Source: Eustoma russellianum
Taxonomy: Eukaryota; Streptophyta; Magnoliopsida; Gentianales; Gentianaceae
NCBI GenBank assembly: GCA_036186865.1
Contig: AP025042.1
Location: 18,279,462 to 18,343,461, forward strand
DNA: 64,000 bases
Direction: 5' to 3'
The position numbers and the translations under genes were made by a program. This document shows, piece after piece, positions 43,671 through 54,570 of the stretch. Position 1 is the stretch's first letter, and each line of letters opens with the position of its first letter. The notes under the pieces were generated by a model. That model worked only from the letters and a program-made list of their open reading frames with translations, was not told where the DNA came from and did not search any database.

Positions 43671-44015
43671 ATGGTTCGTACTAAAGCGCAAGCACGACGT
43701 GGTGGACGTGGTGGTAGGGCGGCAACACCGCCAACTGAAGTGCCTTCTTCTTCAACTGTTCCTCCCCCACCTCCTCCCCCACCAGAGCCCTCTGAGCCTC
43801 GCCGGGATCGACAAATTGTCGAACTCCAAACAGAAGTACGAGATCTGTGGAAAATGTTAGATGAGGTGAGGGCGCATGTCACGGTTCAGGAAGAGCGTCT
43901 CGACTGCATAGATAAAAGGCAGATGCGGATTAAATCCAAATCTGCACAGTTGAGACGCCAACTGAAGGCGTGTGCGGAGAGTATAGCTTCTCTCTGTTCG
44001 GATGACGAACAGTGA
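43671..44015 (+). CDS. Small CACTA-encoded protein A (RGG/Pro-rich, coiled coil, acidic tail), 114 aa
   Basis: A complete frame. Residues 1-16 are basic with RRGGRGGR (9-16). Residues 20-42 are Ser/Pro-rich with eight consecutive prolines. Residues 45-105 are a charged helical stretch with heptad-like spacing (IVELQTEVRDLWKMLDEV ... LRRQLK), probably a coiled coil. The tail is SDDEQ. TATA-like CTATATAG starts 67 bp before the ATG, immediately after three TCGTCGC motifs and TTTCACTA. It shares layout and C-terminal pattern (L+RxLKxxAE-h-A...SDDE) with gene B at 44814. No introns or stops. I know of no CACTA gene of this type; DNA or RNA binding is inferred from the basic RGG region only. Confidence 0.7.
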   Translation: MVRTKAQARRGGRGGRAATPPTEVPSSSTVPPPPPPPPEPSEPRRDRQIVELQTEVRDLWKMLDEVRAHVTVQEERLDCIDKRQMRIKSKSAQLRRQLKACAESIASLCSDDEQ

Positions 44016-44560
44016 GTGACTACTCTTTGCTATTTAGCTTTTTTTAAATATTTCTTATTATATTTTGTAATTTTTAATTTTTTATTTTATATTAATGAAT
44101 TTTGTTTTTTTAATATCGTATTTGTTTTCTTAATAATTATAACACGTGTTTAATCTCTTACGAATCCTGACGACGCACCTGTATACGCGAAATGTGGTTA
44201 AGAAAAATTTCTTCCGACTAATTCACCGACTAAACATCAACTATATACCGACGAAACCTAATACAACGACGAAAACCTACTAACTATATATATCTTCGAC
44301 GAAACTTAATAGAACGACAAAAACCTATTAACCGTATCGTCGAAACCTAACTATATCTTCGACGAAACTTAATAGAACGACAAAAACCTACTAACCGTAT
44401 CGACGAAAAAGGGAAAAACTAAATACAATGAGAAGAACGGGCTTCGCGGGTTTTTTTTGAATTTACCGACGCTTTACCGACGAAACAGCGACGGAACACG
44501 TCTCTTCACATTATTCGACGCGTTTCGTCGCTATTCCGTCGCCAAGTTGTCGCTATTCGG
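44016..44560 (+). other. 3' region of gene A and first inter-cassette array
   Basis: T-rich sequence with AATGAA/TAATAA-type poly(A)-like signals runs to about 44150, ending with an ACACGTGTTTAATC block. Then come diverged repeats (ACGACGAAAACCTACTAACTATAT-like, at about 44262, 44310 and 44370) and TCGTCGC motifs in both orientations. Confidence 0.6.
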
Positions 44561-44562
44561 CA

Positions 44563-44813
44563 GTGTCAGTTCAGTTCCCAACGGTTGCATCGTACGATAA
44601 ACATACGTCGCTAATTCGTCGCTACGTCGTCGCTATAACATCCGAAAGGTCATCACTGCACATTCACTGCACACACTGCACATTCACTGCACATTCCCAA
44701 CGGTTGACAAATGCGTCGCTATGTCGTCGCTATGTCGTCGCTCATTTCACTATTTATACCCCAAACATCTGCTGTTATACATACACACATAGAACGTTAT
44801 AAATAATCAAAAT
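44563..44813 (+). promoter_or_regulatory. Promoter module of small gene B
   Basis: Two copies of a CAGTTCCCAACGGTTG / CATTCCCAACGGTTG block (about 44570 and 44690) are each followed by TCGTCGC clusters (44607-44640 and 44713-44743). Between them is a CACTGCACATTCACTGCACA short repeat (44654-44696). The second cluster is followed by TTTCACTATTTATACC, and the TATA-like ATTTATAC at 44750 is 64 bp before the ATG. The order and spacing match the gene A promoter. Confidence 0.65.
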
Positions 44814-45146
44814 ATGCCGCGTCGTTTTAAAAGAACCCCAAGGCGTGGTGGACGGGCAAACAGTGCCCCTCCAGAAGGGCCTCCTCCTCAACCACCATCG
44901 GTTGAGCGAGAGGGTTCTGTATCTGTCTATGGCCCACCGCCGCATCAGGATGATCAAGAACAAATGCCGGTGCAGGACGCCGACTTCCGTATGCTGATGG
45001 CAAACATGCATCAGCAGTCGCGGCAACTGCACTACATGACTAGAAGGCTGCGGAAGATGAAATTTAGATACTACAAGCTCAAGCGCCTTCTCAAAGAGTT
45101 TGCGGAGAATGTCGCGGCCACTCTTTCGTCCGATGACGAAGAGTGA
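44814..45146 (+). CDS. Small CACTA-encoded protein B, diverged paralog of protein A, 110 aa
   Basis: A complete frame. A basic N-terminus (MPRRFKRTPRRGGR) with RRGGR at 10-14 is followed by a Pro-rich stretch (PPEGPPPQPP), an acidic Gln/Asp linker (HQDDQEQ), a helical basic region (residues 57-100, MHQQSRQLHYMTRRLRKMK ... LKRLLKEFAENV) and the tail SSDDEE. The architecture and ends match protein A, though the central sequence has diverged strongly, so the duplication is old and the frame has stayed open in both copies. Same strand as gene A, same promoter layout, and a matching ACACGTGTTAAA block after the stop (about 45270). Function unknown; it may bind the TCGTCGC array or partner TnpA or the transposase. 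Confidence 0.7.
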   Translation: MPRRFKRTPRRGGRANSAPPEGPPPQPPSVEREGSVSVYGPPPHQDDQEQMPVQDADFRMLMANMHQQSRQLHYMTRRLRKMKFRYYKLKRLLKEFAENVAATLSSDDEE

Positions 45147-45692
45147 ACGGCCCATCTCCGCATCTCTTTTTAGATTTTTTTTTTATTTTTTCGTTTGATA
45201 ATGTAACTTCTTATTATTAAATAAATGAGTATTTTTCCCAATTACCGCTTTCTTTTTCCTTAATCAATACACGTGTTAAATTCTCGATGTATCTGCGACG
45301 ACACAACGACAAACCGAATTACGAACGGAAAGTAATTCAAAACATTTGCCACATACGGGTTTCATTGACAAAAAAACGACGATACACAACTCCAAGAACT
45401 TAGTAAACGACGAATTTATTTTATACTTTTAGCGACACATTTGCGACGACATAGCGACGAACCGTTATAAACTAAATAGCGACGAACAAAAACACGCAGA
45501 ATAGCGACGAGACACCGACAAATCACCGACGTAATTCACCTGACTGACTATTTTTCTTTTAGCGACAACGAATTTCATCGTACTTTCGTCGCAATTAGCG
45601 ACTACATTATTTTGGTCGCAGAGTCGTCGCTATTACCGACGAAACAACGACTATACGTTGTTCGTCGGTGATTTTTCCGTCGCCAAACCACA
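45147..45692. repeat. 3' region of gene B and CACTA right subterminal array
   Basis: A T-rich 3' region with AAATAAATGAG (about 45215-45230) is followed by dense GCGACGA/TCGTCGC motifs from about 45290 to 45690, the mirror of the left array. Confidence 0.85.
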
Positions 45693-45693
45693 A

Positions 45694-45706
45694 TTTTTTT
45701 GTGGTG
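45694..45706 (-). repeat. CACTA terminal inverted repeat, right
   Basis: TTTTTTTGTGGTG, the reverse complement of CACCACAAAAAAA, followed by TGT. Confidence 0.93.
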
Positions 45707-46640
45707 TGTGAGTGTTTCAGTCCTGCCATCAGCTCCTTATACTGGAATCCTATTTGAACGCAAACATCTTGTATACACCAAGTCCTCGACCTCTCACTTA
45801 AGAGGCCACTGAACGTCCTGATTTACATTCTGTACGAAACTCTTTGGAGCTAAACAGTGGGAGCTCTTAGGGTCAAGTATGACATTTTGTATTAAAAAAA
45901 GGAGGGGGGTGGAGGGACATGTGCTCATGTAAATCTACATCATTTAGCTTTTTGAGTGCTTCTTAAGTAGTCTTATTGAGGAATTAGAGACTTCGACCTG
46001 CCAAAAAAAATATGGTCATAATTTATTTCGATGTACATATAAATACGGTTTTTTTCCCTCAAGAAATCAAATGATTCGCACTTTTGACGATAAATAAGAT
46101 GATAAATACTACAACTAAGTGTGCTACCGACGATGTTAGTCACATACCACGATAAAAGAGACCAGGAGTAACTTATTAGGTATAAGGCTGAAAGCATCTG
46201 TTGGGATGCATCTGGATACAGAAAGCTACCCGACTTGGCAGCATTACACAATTGATACATTTATGGACTTAAACTGACTCCCCCTAAAAATGCTTGAACC
46301 GAAAACTCCATTACAAATGTTAGCCACTTAGACTATGATTCTGTCTATGTTTAGACTTCCACCATGAATATTTGGATGCTCCGTGTTCATACATATCCAA
46401 AAACATGAACGTTCAAAACTAGATCCTTGTGAAAAGGTCTGTGTTCACCGAACACGCCAATCAACAGAAATGTTACCGGTATTATAATCCTATTACTCGC
46501 CGGATCAATATAACCATGTCCGGTGTCATTGATTTTTCCGTTCCGTAATAGACGAGATTGTGTATCCTTGATACTGAATGCTACTTTGCTACCCAACATA
46601 GGATCACCAGGAGCCAGTGGGTGAGTCACTAGATTGGTTA
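45707..46640. other. Spacer right of the CACTA element, with one unassigned ORF
   Basis: TGT at 45707-45709 is the second target duplication. The minus-strand frame 46387-46629 (80 codons, starting MTHPLAPGDPMLGSK and including IDPASNRIIIPVTFLL) has a non-repetitive, protein-like composition, but I do not recognise it and it has no flanking support. It could be a fragment of a host gene or of a transposon. Confidence 0.4.
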
Positions 46641-48507
46641 CATAGTCTTAGGCGTCTAGAGTCACCGAGTTGATCTCGCCCAACGAGGGAAGGGCTGACA
46701 CGCCACTTTCTACTACTGATGAGTCTCATTTGTTGGATGTCCAACAAGAGGAAAGTGCTTACATACTGGTGCAGAGCCTCTTGTCCTACAAAATGTTGAT
46801 ATTAATGATGATTCGACTGAGCAATTGGTACGTGTTCTTCCGGCGAGAAATAATAGGGGTGTAGTACTATAAACGTACTCACCTGAACAAGTATCTCGAT
46901 CTTCGCTCAATGTGGCCAGAGGAAGAGTTTCAGAGAGTGCAAAATGTTTTAATGACTTCACTGTGTTAAGAGTCTATTTCACCAATAGCTCAGAAGTTCA
47001 GTAAGAAAGCAGAATGACGGGAGGCAATGAATACCAAGATAGAGCCCTAGAAAAAACGGACATGAGAGAAGTTTGTTCTACTGAGAGGGAAAAGACCAGT
47101 TGACTGTCGATAGGTGTTCACGATTAAATACAAGGCAGATGGTACGGTTCAATGATATAAAACAAGGTTGGTGGTTAAAAGTTATACTCAGTCATGCGGA
47201 GTTGATTATTCAGAGACCTTCTTTCTTGAGGCAAACACTGGCAGCATCATGATACTTTCCTCAATCGTAAGAAATAGAGACGATTTGCTCCTTCATTTTG
47301 ATGTAAAACATCCTTTCTTACACAGACTTGAAAGATGAAATATATATGGAAGCCCCACCAGGTTTCTCTGCAGTGTTCAAAAAGGTTGAAGTATGTCGGC
47401 TCAGAAAAGCTCTCGGTGGACTCAAGCAGTCTCCACGTGATTGGTTAAGACGATATACCATGGCTATGACAAAGTACGGGTAAAGACAGAGTAATGCATA
47501 ACATACACTATTCTTCAAGAAACAGGAGGAGAAGGTAATCTGCCTGATAATTTATGTGGATGACATGATTATAAGAGGAGAGGACAATAAAGAGATTGCC
47601 CATTTTCGGACAAATCTATTCAGAGAATTTCAGATGAAAGATTTGAGTGGCTTGAAGCACTTTCTTGGGATTGAAGTACTTTGTTCAAGAAATGGAATTT
47701 GCAACTTTCAACAAAAGTATACTAGACTTACTCATCGAGTTGGCATGGTCCACCGTAAGCCAAATGACACTCCGATGGTGGCAAATCATCGAATCTATCT
47801 AGTTAAAGATGGTACGCCAGCGGACAAAGAAAAATATGAGAAGCTAGTCGAGAAGTTGATATATTTATCACATACGAGACTGGATATCGTATATGCAGTG
47901 GGGCTCGTACGTCAGCTTATGCATTGACCTTAGAAAGAACACATGGATGTTGTGATCAAGATAGTACGATACTTAAAAGGAATGCTAGGTAGAGACATTG
48001 TGTTTGGTAGAAATAAGCTTTGAGATGTTGTGGTATTCACTGATGCTGACTGCGTAGGAAATCTAAACGATAGATGATCCACCTCAAGATACTTTTCTTT
48101 AGTCAGAGGCAGTCTTGGGTCTTGGCGAAGCACGAAAACAGAAGCTCGTAGCGCTATCAAGTGCTGAAGCAAAGTTCAAAGACATTGCTAAGAAGATAAT
48201 CGAAGTTCTCTGGACACAGAAGTTGATGATTGAAGTTGGTTTTCCGATGGCGCTTCCAACGCGATTGATGTGTGATAACAAAACAGCTATCAGTATTTCC
48301 AAAAATCCAGTTCAGCACGATCGAACAAAGCATGTTGAAGTAGACTGACACTTCATCAAAAAATTGAATGTGGAATTGTGAAGCTTCCGTCTGTGCATTC
48401 CGAAGATCACTAAGCGAATATCCTCACAAAGACGGTCACTCAGAGGATCTTTGATTCTATACTATGCACGTTCGGTATTGGTGATCCCACTACTAAATTT
48501 GAGTGGG
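46641..48507 (+). pseudogene. Copia-5 linker, reverse transcriptase and RNase H, decayed
   Basis: The Pol linker and the first RT blocks are in broken frames (46640-47340). Then come a KKVEVCRLRKALGGLKQSPRDWLRRYTMAM-like stretch (47380-47460) and the catalytic region IYVDDMIIRGEDNKE near 47550, with YVDD kept. 47556-47927 continues with FQMKDLSGLKHFLGIEV and YLSHTRLDIVYAVGLV. 48115-48348 is RNase H: QKLVALSSAEAKFKDIAK, MCDNKTAISISKNPVQHDRTKHVEVD. It ends near 48500 in a GDPTTKFEWE-like tail beside a purine tract. Gag, protease and integrase are absent. Confidence 0.85.
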
Positions 48508-48509
48508 AG

Positions 48510-48713
48510 TGATGGAAGTAAAGATATGATTGGCTAAATCAAGGAATCATATCCTACCTAATTTAGAGGATCAAATCATAACCATATTTGTGCCAAATTG
48601 TTCTTCTCGAATATTATGTTTATTCATTGTATGTATAACTTATACAGGACCCTTCGTACATTAGTAAAGATCAATGAAAAACGATTTTCATTCAACGATT
48701 TTAAATTGTAACA
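48510..48713 (+). repeat. Copia-5 3' LTR, probably partial
   Basis: It follows the purine tract GAGTGGGAG (48501-48509) and starts TGATGGAAGTAAAGATATG. A TGTAACA end near 48713 is possible. No partner LTR in view. Confidence 0.5.
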
Positions 48714-50284
48714 AAGTAATATAGTCATTAATATACTGATATTTTATATTCACTTGTAAAAATGATTAAAGTTTTGATTTAAAGATCTGAGTCTATGTTT
48801 ATAAATATATACCTATAAATATATATTTGCTAAAAGGTCATGGGTGCTCATATGGCTGATGAACTAAATACATACTCAATGTAATCTTATATCAATAGTG
48901 CTGACTTATTCTATAACCATATGTATGGTACTGGATTTTAATTAAAGACACCTATCAATGCGCGCAATAGTAATGTCAAGAAACAAGAGTTTAGTGGAAT
49001 GTGCTCTTACTCCTGTCATTTTGAATCCACATGTATTATTTAAAGAAATGTGACCCAGAACAAGTGGACCTAAAAAGATATCTTAACTCTGTGTGTGTAT
49101 ATTTTTTCCAACTGTGTTTTCAACGAACTCCCTCCGTTTTTACTGTTGGCGTTTGTTTAATAATATTTTTCTAGCTTGTAAGTCGTTCGAGGATCAGGCG
49201 GTTAAGCAGGCAAGTGCCTCCGGAGAAGAACTTTGTGCATATTTTTGACTGCTATTAGAGATCGGGAGTAGAGCAGTTTGTATCATAGGTATTTTGTTAG
49301 CCATTTTCGTTGCTTCAGTAATTTTCTTTCTAGCACACTCTTGCAAGTTTTTTTTTTTTTAAAGCTTGTATCCTTAATGTAAACAGCTTTAGTGATTGAA
49401 ATAGAGCGAATATGTTTTCATAGACCGTGTCTAGAACATGGGTTGTGACAATAAATATACCAAAAGTACGGTAATAAATATGACTTGATCGCTAGAAAAG
49501 CTGTCAACACAATAAGAAAATTTCATCAACTGGATGCATTACCCTGATCCTGGTAGAGCACTATTTCTCAAATTTACTCTTTTGTACTTATTTTCTTTCT
49601 ATTAATAATATATTTTTGTTAATCAAGTTTTAAATCAAAGGAAAAACTAATTGTTTAAAAATTGTAAGAGAAATTATATCCTTGATAGAAAGTAATTAGT
49701 CTTTGTGTATGTTAAATTAAAGAAATGGGACAAGAGTCTGGAGATAAATAATTTTGATCAAGTTGTGCATGCATGTTTCATGTGTACAAATGAAACTGAA
49801 TTATCCAACGTTTTTTTTTTTTTTTGAAAATCAATACTGGTAAGACATGCATCACACTATTGATTTTTCTAATTCATTATATGATGATTTTATATATATC
49901 TTATTAGAAATAAACGAACATTCGTCCTGTGTTTAGATGATCATTCACACAATCTCTTAAATGTATCATGCTTCAAATCACTTATCATAATATTTCAATG
50001 TGAGAACACTGTACTAAATACAACTTGAGCAATGGAAAACCAGTAATCAAATGAGGAAATCCTGGTGTCAATATGAATTGATCAGTTGGATCCATTACCG
50101 CGATCCTAGGAGACCAATAAGCATGCCAAATTTAATCTTTCATTCTTTATTTCATTTCTAGTAATATATATTTATCAAGTTTCAAGTGAAAAAAGCTGAA
50201 ATAGTTTAAAACTATAATAGAACTTATATCCTTGATATACAGTAATAATGCTTTGTCTGTACTAAAATATAAAGAAAGGGGACA
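48714..50284. other. AT-rich intergenic DNA with a diverged direct duplication and a dispersed repeat
   Basis: No gene seen. 49233-49339 is copy 2 of the dispersed 107-bp repeat. Then 49440-49810 and 50000-50512 are diverged direct copies; shared landmarks include GATCCTRGKAGA, ATATCCTTGATA and GATCAAGTTGT. The second copy holds a SINE. Confidence 0.6.
49233..49339 (+). repeat. Dispersed 107-bp repeat, copy 2
   Basis: Nearly identical to 32921-33027, same orientation, 16.3 kb apart. A T-run of about 14 bases follows closely (near 49346-49360). Confidence 0.85.
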
Positions 50285-50440
50285 AGCAATCAATCAATCA
50301 TACCCAGTATATCCCAACGGCTGCAAAATCCATCGTTAGGGTCTGGAGAGGGTAAGCAGCAGACAAACCATACCTCTATCCCAAGGGATAGAGAGTTGCT
50401 TCCAGTGAGACCCCCGGCTCTATATGTACCTGCATAAATG
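50285..50440 (-). mobile_element. 5'-truncated Au/TS-type SINE relic
   Basis: On the minus strand it reads GAGCCGGGGGTCTCACTGGAAGCAAC, a GGGATAGAGGTA segment, CCCTCTCCAGACCC and finally GGGATATACTGGGTATG with an ATTGATTGATTG tail. This is the body and 3' end typical of Au/TS-like plant SINEs (tail usually TTG repeats). The tRNA-like head with A and B boxes is missing. The equivalent place in the 49.4-kb copy lacks it, giving an empty site. Confidence 0.65.
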
Positions 50441-50710
50441 AAACAATAATAGGGGTATGATCAAGTTGTAAATACATGTTTCAAGTTTAAAAATGATTGT
50501 GGATTACCTCATGTTTATAAGAAATCAATAAAAGTTTATTGGAAATCCATGTTTATAGTATATTTTAATACTTGTACGATTTCTTCTTAAAACTTGTCTA
50601 CATCCTATCAATCTCCTGTTCGTAGACAAGTTTGCGACACTTGCTACTCGACAATCATCCTCCTTGTTGCATTTTATGCACTTTAAACATACAAGGCCAG
50701 CAACACTCGG
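50441..50710. other. Spacer, end of the duplicated segment
   Basis: It continues the second copy of the diverged duplication to about 50512. Beyond that no gene is seen up to the Tnt1-like relic. Confidence 0.45.
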
Positions 50711-53700
50711 CTAACACCGGCCAAGTCCAACTGAGGCTTTGCATAGCCTCAACTTTTTTGTGGTGACAATTTTAGAAAACATATTTGCGGAATTTATGGC
50801 ACCCGCAATTTTCTTCAACGATAACATATCATCGTCCACTAACTCACATATGTATTTATACTTTAGTTGAATATTGTTTGTTCTCGAGTGATATACCATA
50901 TCCTTCACGAGAAATAGACACTTTGGCTATCGGTATAAAGCAGTTTGATACTTTGATCCCTCCCGATTTATTTTAGAAAATTAAGTAACCATACATCTCT
51001 TTTTCAACCTTCGGGATTGCAAAATATTCTGCCTTTGTCGCACAAAATGTTACGTATTTCTGAAATCTCGACATCCAACTTAGTGCTATACCACCATATG
51101 TAAAAATATAACCGAAAGTATTCTTATAACCATCTGTCTCACCACCAAGGTCTACATCAGCAAAACCTTCAAGTCCTGCCCTATTTCTCTTGAAGCATAA
51201 TGCAACATTTGAAGTACCTTTCAAATATCTCATCACCTATTTTACAGCATCCTAGTTTGTGGCACTGGGATTTGTCATGTAACGGCTCACTACTCCCACT
51301 ACATGAGTAATATCGGGTCTCGTATAACTATAGCATAAATAAGGCTACCTACAACCGCTGAATATGGTACATTATCCATACAATCTGGTCCAACTCTGTT
51401 TTTGGAGACTGAGATTTTGACAACATGAGTTGTCTCCCCAAGAGTGTAATCCTTGGCTTAGCGTCTTGCGTGAAAAATTGGTCCAACGCCTTATTGATGT
51501 ATTTTTCTTGCAACAAGATCAACGAACCTCCCATTCCATTTTGAAAGATACGCATGCCAAGAATTTGACTCGGTGGACACAAGTCTTTCATCTCAAACTC
51601 TTACGCTAACTCTTGTTTCAACACATTGAGACCCTTCATGTTAGCTCCAGATACAAGCAGGTCATCAACACACAATAACAAAATAATGTAGGAGCTGCTG
51701 AAAGACTTGAAATAACAACAAGGATCCGTATACCATCGCTTAAATCCAAGACTACTCATGAATTTATCGAACCAGTTATTGAATTGCCTTGGAGCTTGCT
51801 TCTAACCGCATGGACTTCTATTCAATCTACACATGAGACCCCATTGTCCTTTAACTTTGAAACCTTCGAGCTATGTTCAAGATGAAGACTCTCAGCCGCC
51901 ACTATTCTGAGAACTATCCGAATTAACGGAAGCTTCACAACGGGAGAGAATATCTCAGTGCAATCAACTCCACTCTTTTGTGAGAAACCTTTCACAATCA
52001 ATACCGCCAGATACCCATTACTTCCATCTGCCTCTCATTAGATTTGCAAGACCCATTTATTTTTCAGTGGTCCTTTTCTTCCGGTTGCCTAGTCACGGTC
52101 CATGTGTTATTTTTATCTAATGACCGTAGATCCACCTTCGCTACTTGCTCCCACTTGACCGAGTCACCTGAACTTATGGCCTCATCATAATCTTCGGGCT
52201 CTCCTAAGTCTATCAAGAGTAAGTAATTTAGAGAAGATAAGTGATGTGTGTTTGGCTTGCGAATGCAAGTAGATCTCCTCAGCATTGATTCTTGCAAACT
52301 TTCTTCATCTTGTTCGGCCTCATTAATACCCTCAGCCTCAGCCCCCTCAGTTTCGGCCTCACTGTCTGAAACTTGTGTTTTGTCTAAATCAATCTCCATT
52401 ATTTCATCCGCCTTTGGTTTGGTAACTTTTTCATCTACGTTGAAAGTAGCATCTTGTGATTGTATTATCTTCTAGCCTTTTTAGTCACAAAATCTATAGC
52501 CAAAATAATTTGATCCATGTACAACAAAAATGCACTTCTTTTCCTTTGCATGCAACTTGTCCCTGTTCTCGAAATCTACATGAACATATATTGTACATCC
52601 GAATACTCGCAACTGTGACAAAGATATCTTCTTACTCGTCCACCTGTCCTTGGGTAACTCGAGATTTAGGGCTATTGAGGGGCTTCGATTGATAAGATAG
52701 GCTACCATATTTACTGCCTCTGCCTAGAAAACTTTTAGGAGTTTTACGTGGAGCTGCATTGCCCTTGCCTACTTATTTAAGGTGTCGTTCATCCTTTTGG
52801 CCGTTCCATGTTGTTGCAGTCGATTGGGGATAGTACACACAAGTCGTATTCCTTGCTCTACAAAATACGTCTTGAAGTTCATTCCATTATACTCCCACCA
52901 TTTTTTAAGGAAATAAACTCATACCTTTCAACTGGAATCATTGATGAATGTCACATAATTTCTTGAACCGCTTTGTGATTGACCCTTGGCTGGCCGCCAC
53001 CATCCATGTGCGTAAGATCCACCCTTCCTTTCTTGCGTTCTCGGCCGCCTTTCGAATAATAAACCATTTTTGTTTTCCAAAAACAATATATTCAAAAAAT
53101 CCATTTTCCACCATCGACATGCTCCGCATCAAGCTTGTAGAGGCCAACATTTTCATCCCTTTATCACTCGTGTGTTCCATTCTAGTGTCCTACAAAATTG
53201 GACTAGTTTTAGCACCCATTGTAGCCATTAGATTTGCACAATGGTCAGGTAAATAAAGTATCTCCTTCTTGGTTCCTCTGCAAGAATCATAGCGACTTTG
53301 GCGAATTTCCCTCGCTGATGATGTGGTCACAAACAAGTTGAGTGTCAGCACTTCTTGAATTGATATTATCTGTATAGGAGTCGACCAACTATCCAGGATA
53401 GAGATAACCAAGTAGTGCACGACGAACTTGTCATCCAATGAGTACGTGATTGCATTTTGATGATTCACAAATTGGTTGAATTCTGCCACATGCTTGGTCA
53501 TGGAGACATCTTCAACCATTGTTAATTGAAACAACCTCTGAAGAAGATGAAATTTGTTCGAACTTTATGACTTTTTGAAAGAATTGGACAGCCGCTTGAT
53601 AAAGCCGAAAGTTGTGGTTTCGTTGGCAACGTGCAAAGCTACATCCATCGAGATGGTATGGCGGATTAGTCCAAGTTCTTGGCGACATAATTTCTTCCAG

Positions 53701-53745
53701 ACCTCTTCTCCATGCTATCGTGTTTGTGCTCCAACTCCTTTGCAT
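50711..53745 (-). pseudogene. Tnt1-like copia relic, gag to RNase H
   Basis: Minus-strand pieces, in order from the right: gag (53190-53745, MTKHVAEFNQFVNHQN-type pattern), integrase parts (52938-53180; 52481-52708 with AYLINRSPSIALN and LRVFGCTIYVHVDFENRDKL), Pol linker (52064-52399 with LRRSTCIRKPN and AISSGDSVKWEQ), RT (51349-51591 and 51600-52060 in fragments, with QILGMRIFQNG), and RNase H (50973-51236 with GYIFTYGGIALSWMSRFQKYV; 50711-50908 ending SANMFSKIVTTKKLRLC). The tail and domain style match the Tnt1 group. Every domain is broken and no LTRs are visible. Confidence 0.85.
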
Positions 53746-54079
53746 ATAACATATCGGTTATTTGTAATTTTAATAGCCTAATTTCTCTAGCAAGGCTTCT
53801 TTCTAATACTTGTCTTTATCCTTACAGGGGTTTTTGTTTGATTTATTTTTTGTTTAAGGTAAAATGGTTATTTTACTTTATGTTTTCTTTTAATAAAATT
53901 TTATATGACGATAAATAGCGCAAGTGAGCAACTTTCTGTTAAATTTGACAGATTTTAAGGGTCTTACCTTTTAGTCCAAATAAAAAGAGATTTAAGAGTG
54001 TATTTTTAATACAGAGTGTCCTATCAGGATTAACCGTAACATCATGGGGTCAAGATAATTAACCCTGAGTTGTTTTTCA
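53746..54079. other. Spacer left of Copia-6
   Basis: AT-rich, no gene seen. 54080-54084 is the TATCT target duplication. Confidence 0.5.
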
Positions 54080-54084
54080 TATCT

Positions 54085-54570
54085 TGTGAAAAATCTCAAT
54101 AGTCATACAAAATTAACAACAATGGAGGATTGCTCAAAACAAAATTAGAGAGAAGAAAGGTGAGAAAATGAAGAAATCGTCAAGGGGGCAGACATAATTT
54201 CTTAGATGCCAAAATGTCAAAATATGTTATGTACAATTTGTTCGTTGGCAATATTAGGAAGAAAACAAAAACGCAAAATGACAAGAATGTCCTTTAACTG
54301 AATTAATGTACAACACAATTAAAAGGGCATACCGGTCTTTTCATCCTTTTTGAATAACTCTAGTGCCAAACTACTTGTTCTTCCTCCATCACCCTCGCAC
54401 TACTCCCTGCGTCAAGCTTGAGTTCTGCACGTGCTTCTTTACAATTTCTTCAACTAACAAACAAACACTACTTCCAAGCATCTCAATCGTTGATTCTCAT
54501 AATGATCCATTGGTTACTCATCCTGCTTGACACGAATCATGAACCTTCACTGCTACTGTGTGCCTCAACA
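54085..54570 (-). repeat. Copia-6 3' LTR
   Basis: Partner of 59257-59724, with several small indels between them (the right copy lacks about 18 bp near a GGAAGAAAACAAAAACG stretch). Confidence 0.93.

Larger units (their letters stand above)
37140..45706. mobile_element. CACTA (En/Spm) DNA transposon, 8.57 kb
   Basis: The left end reads CACTACAAAAAAA and the right end, reverse-complemented, CACCACAAAAAAA (12 of 13 match). A perfect 3-bp target duplication TGT flanks it (37137-37139, 45707-45709). Both ends hold arrays of TCGTCGC/GCGACGA motifs. Inside are a TnpA-like gene and a TNP2-type transposase, both on the minus strand and both broken, and two small open genes on the plus strand near the right end. 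The element inserted between relics of copia elements. Confidence 0.95.
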
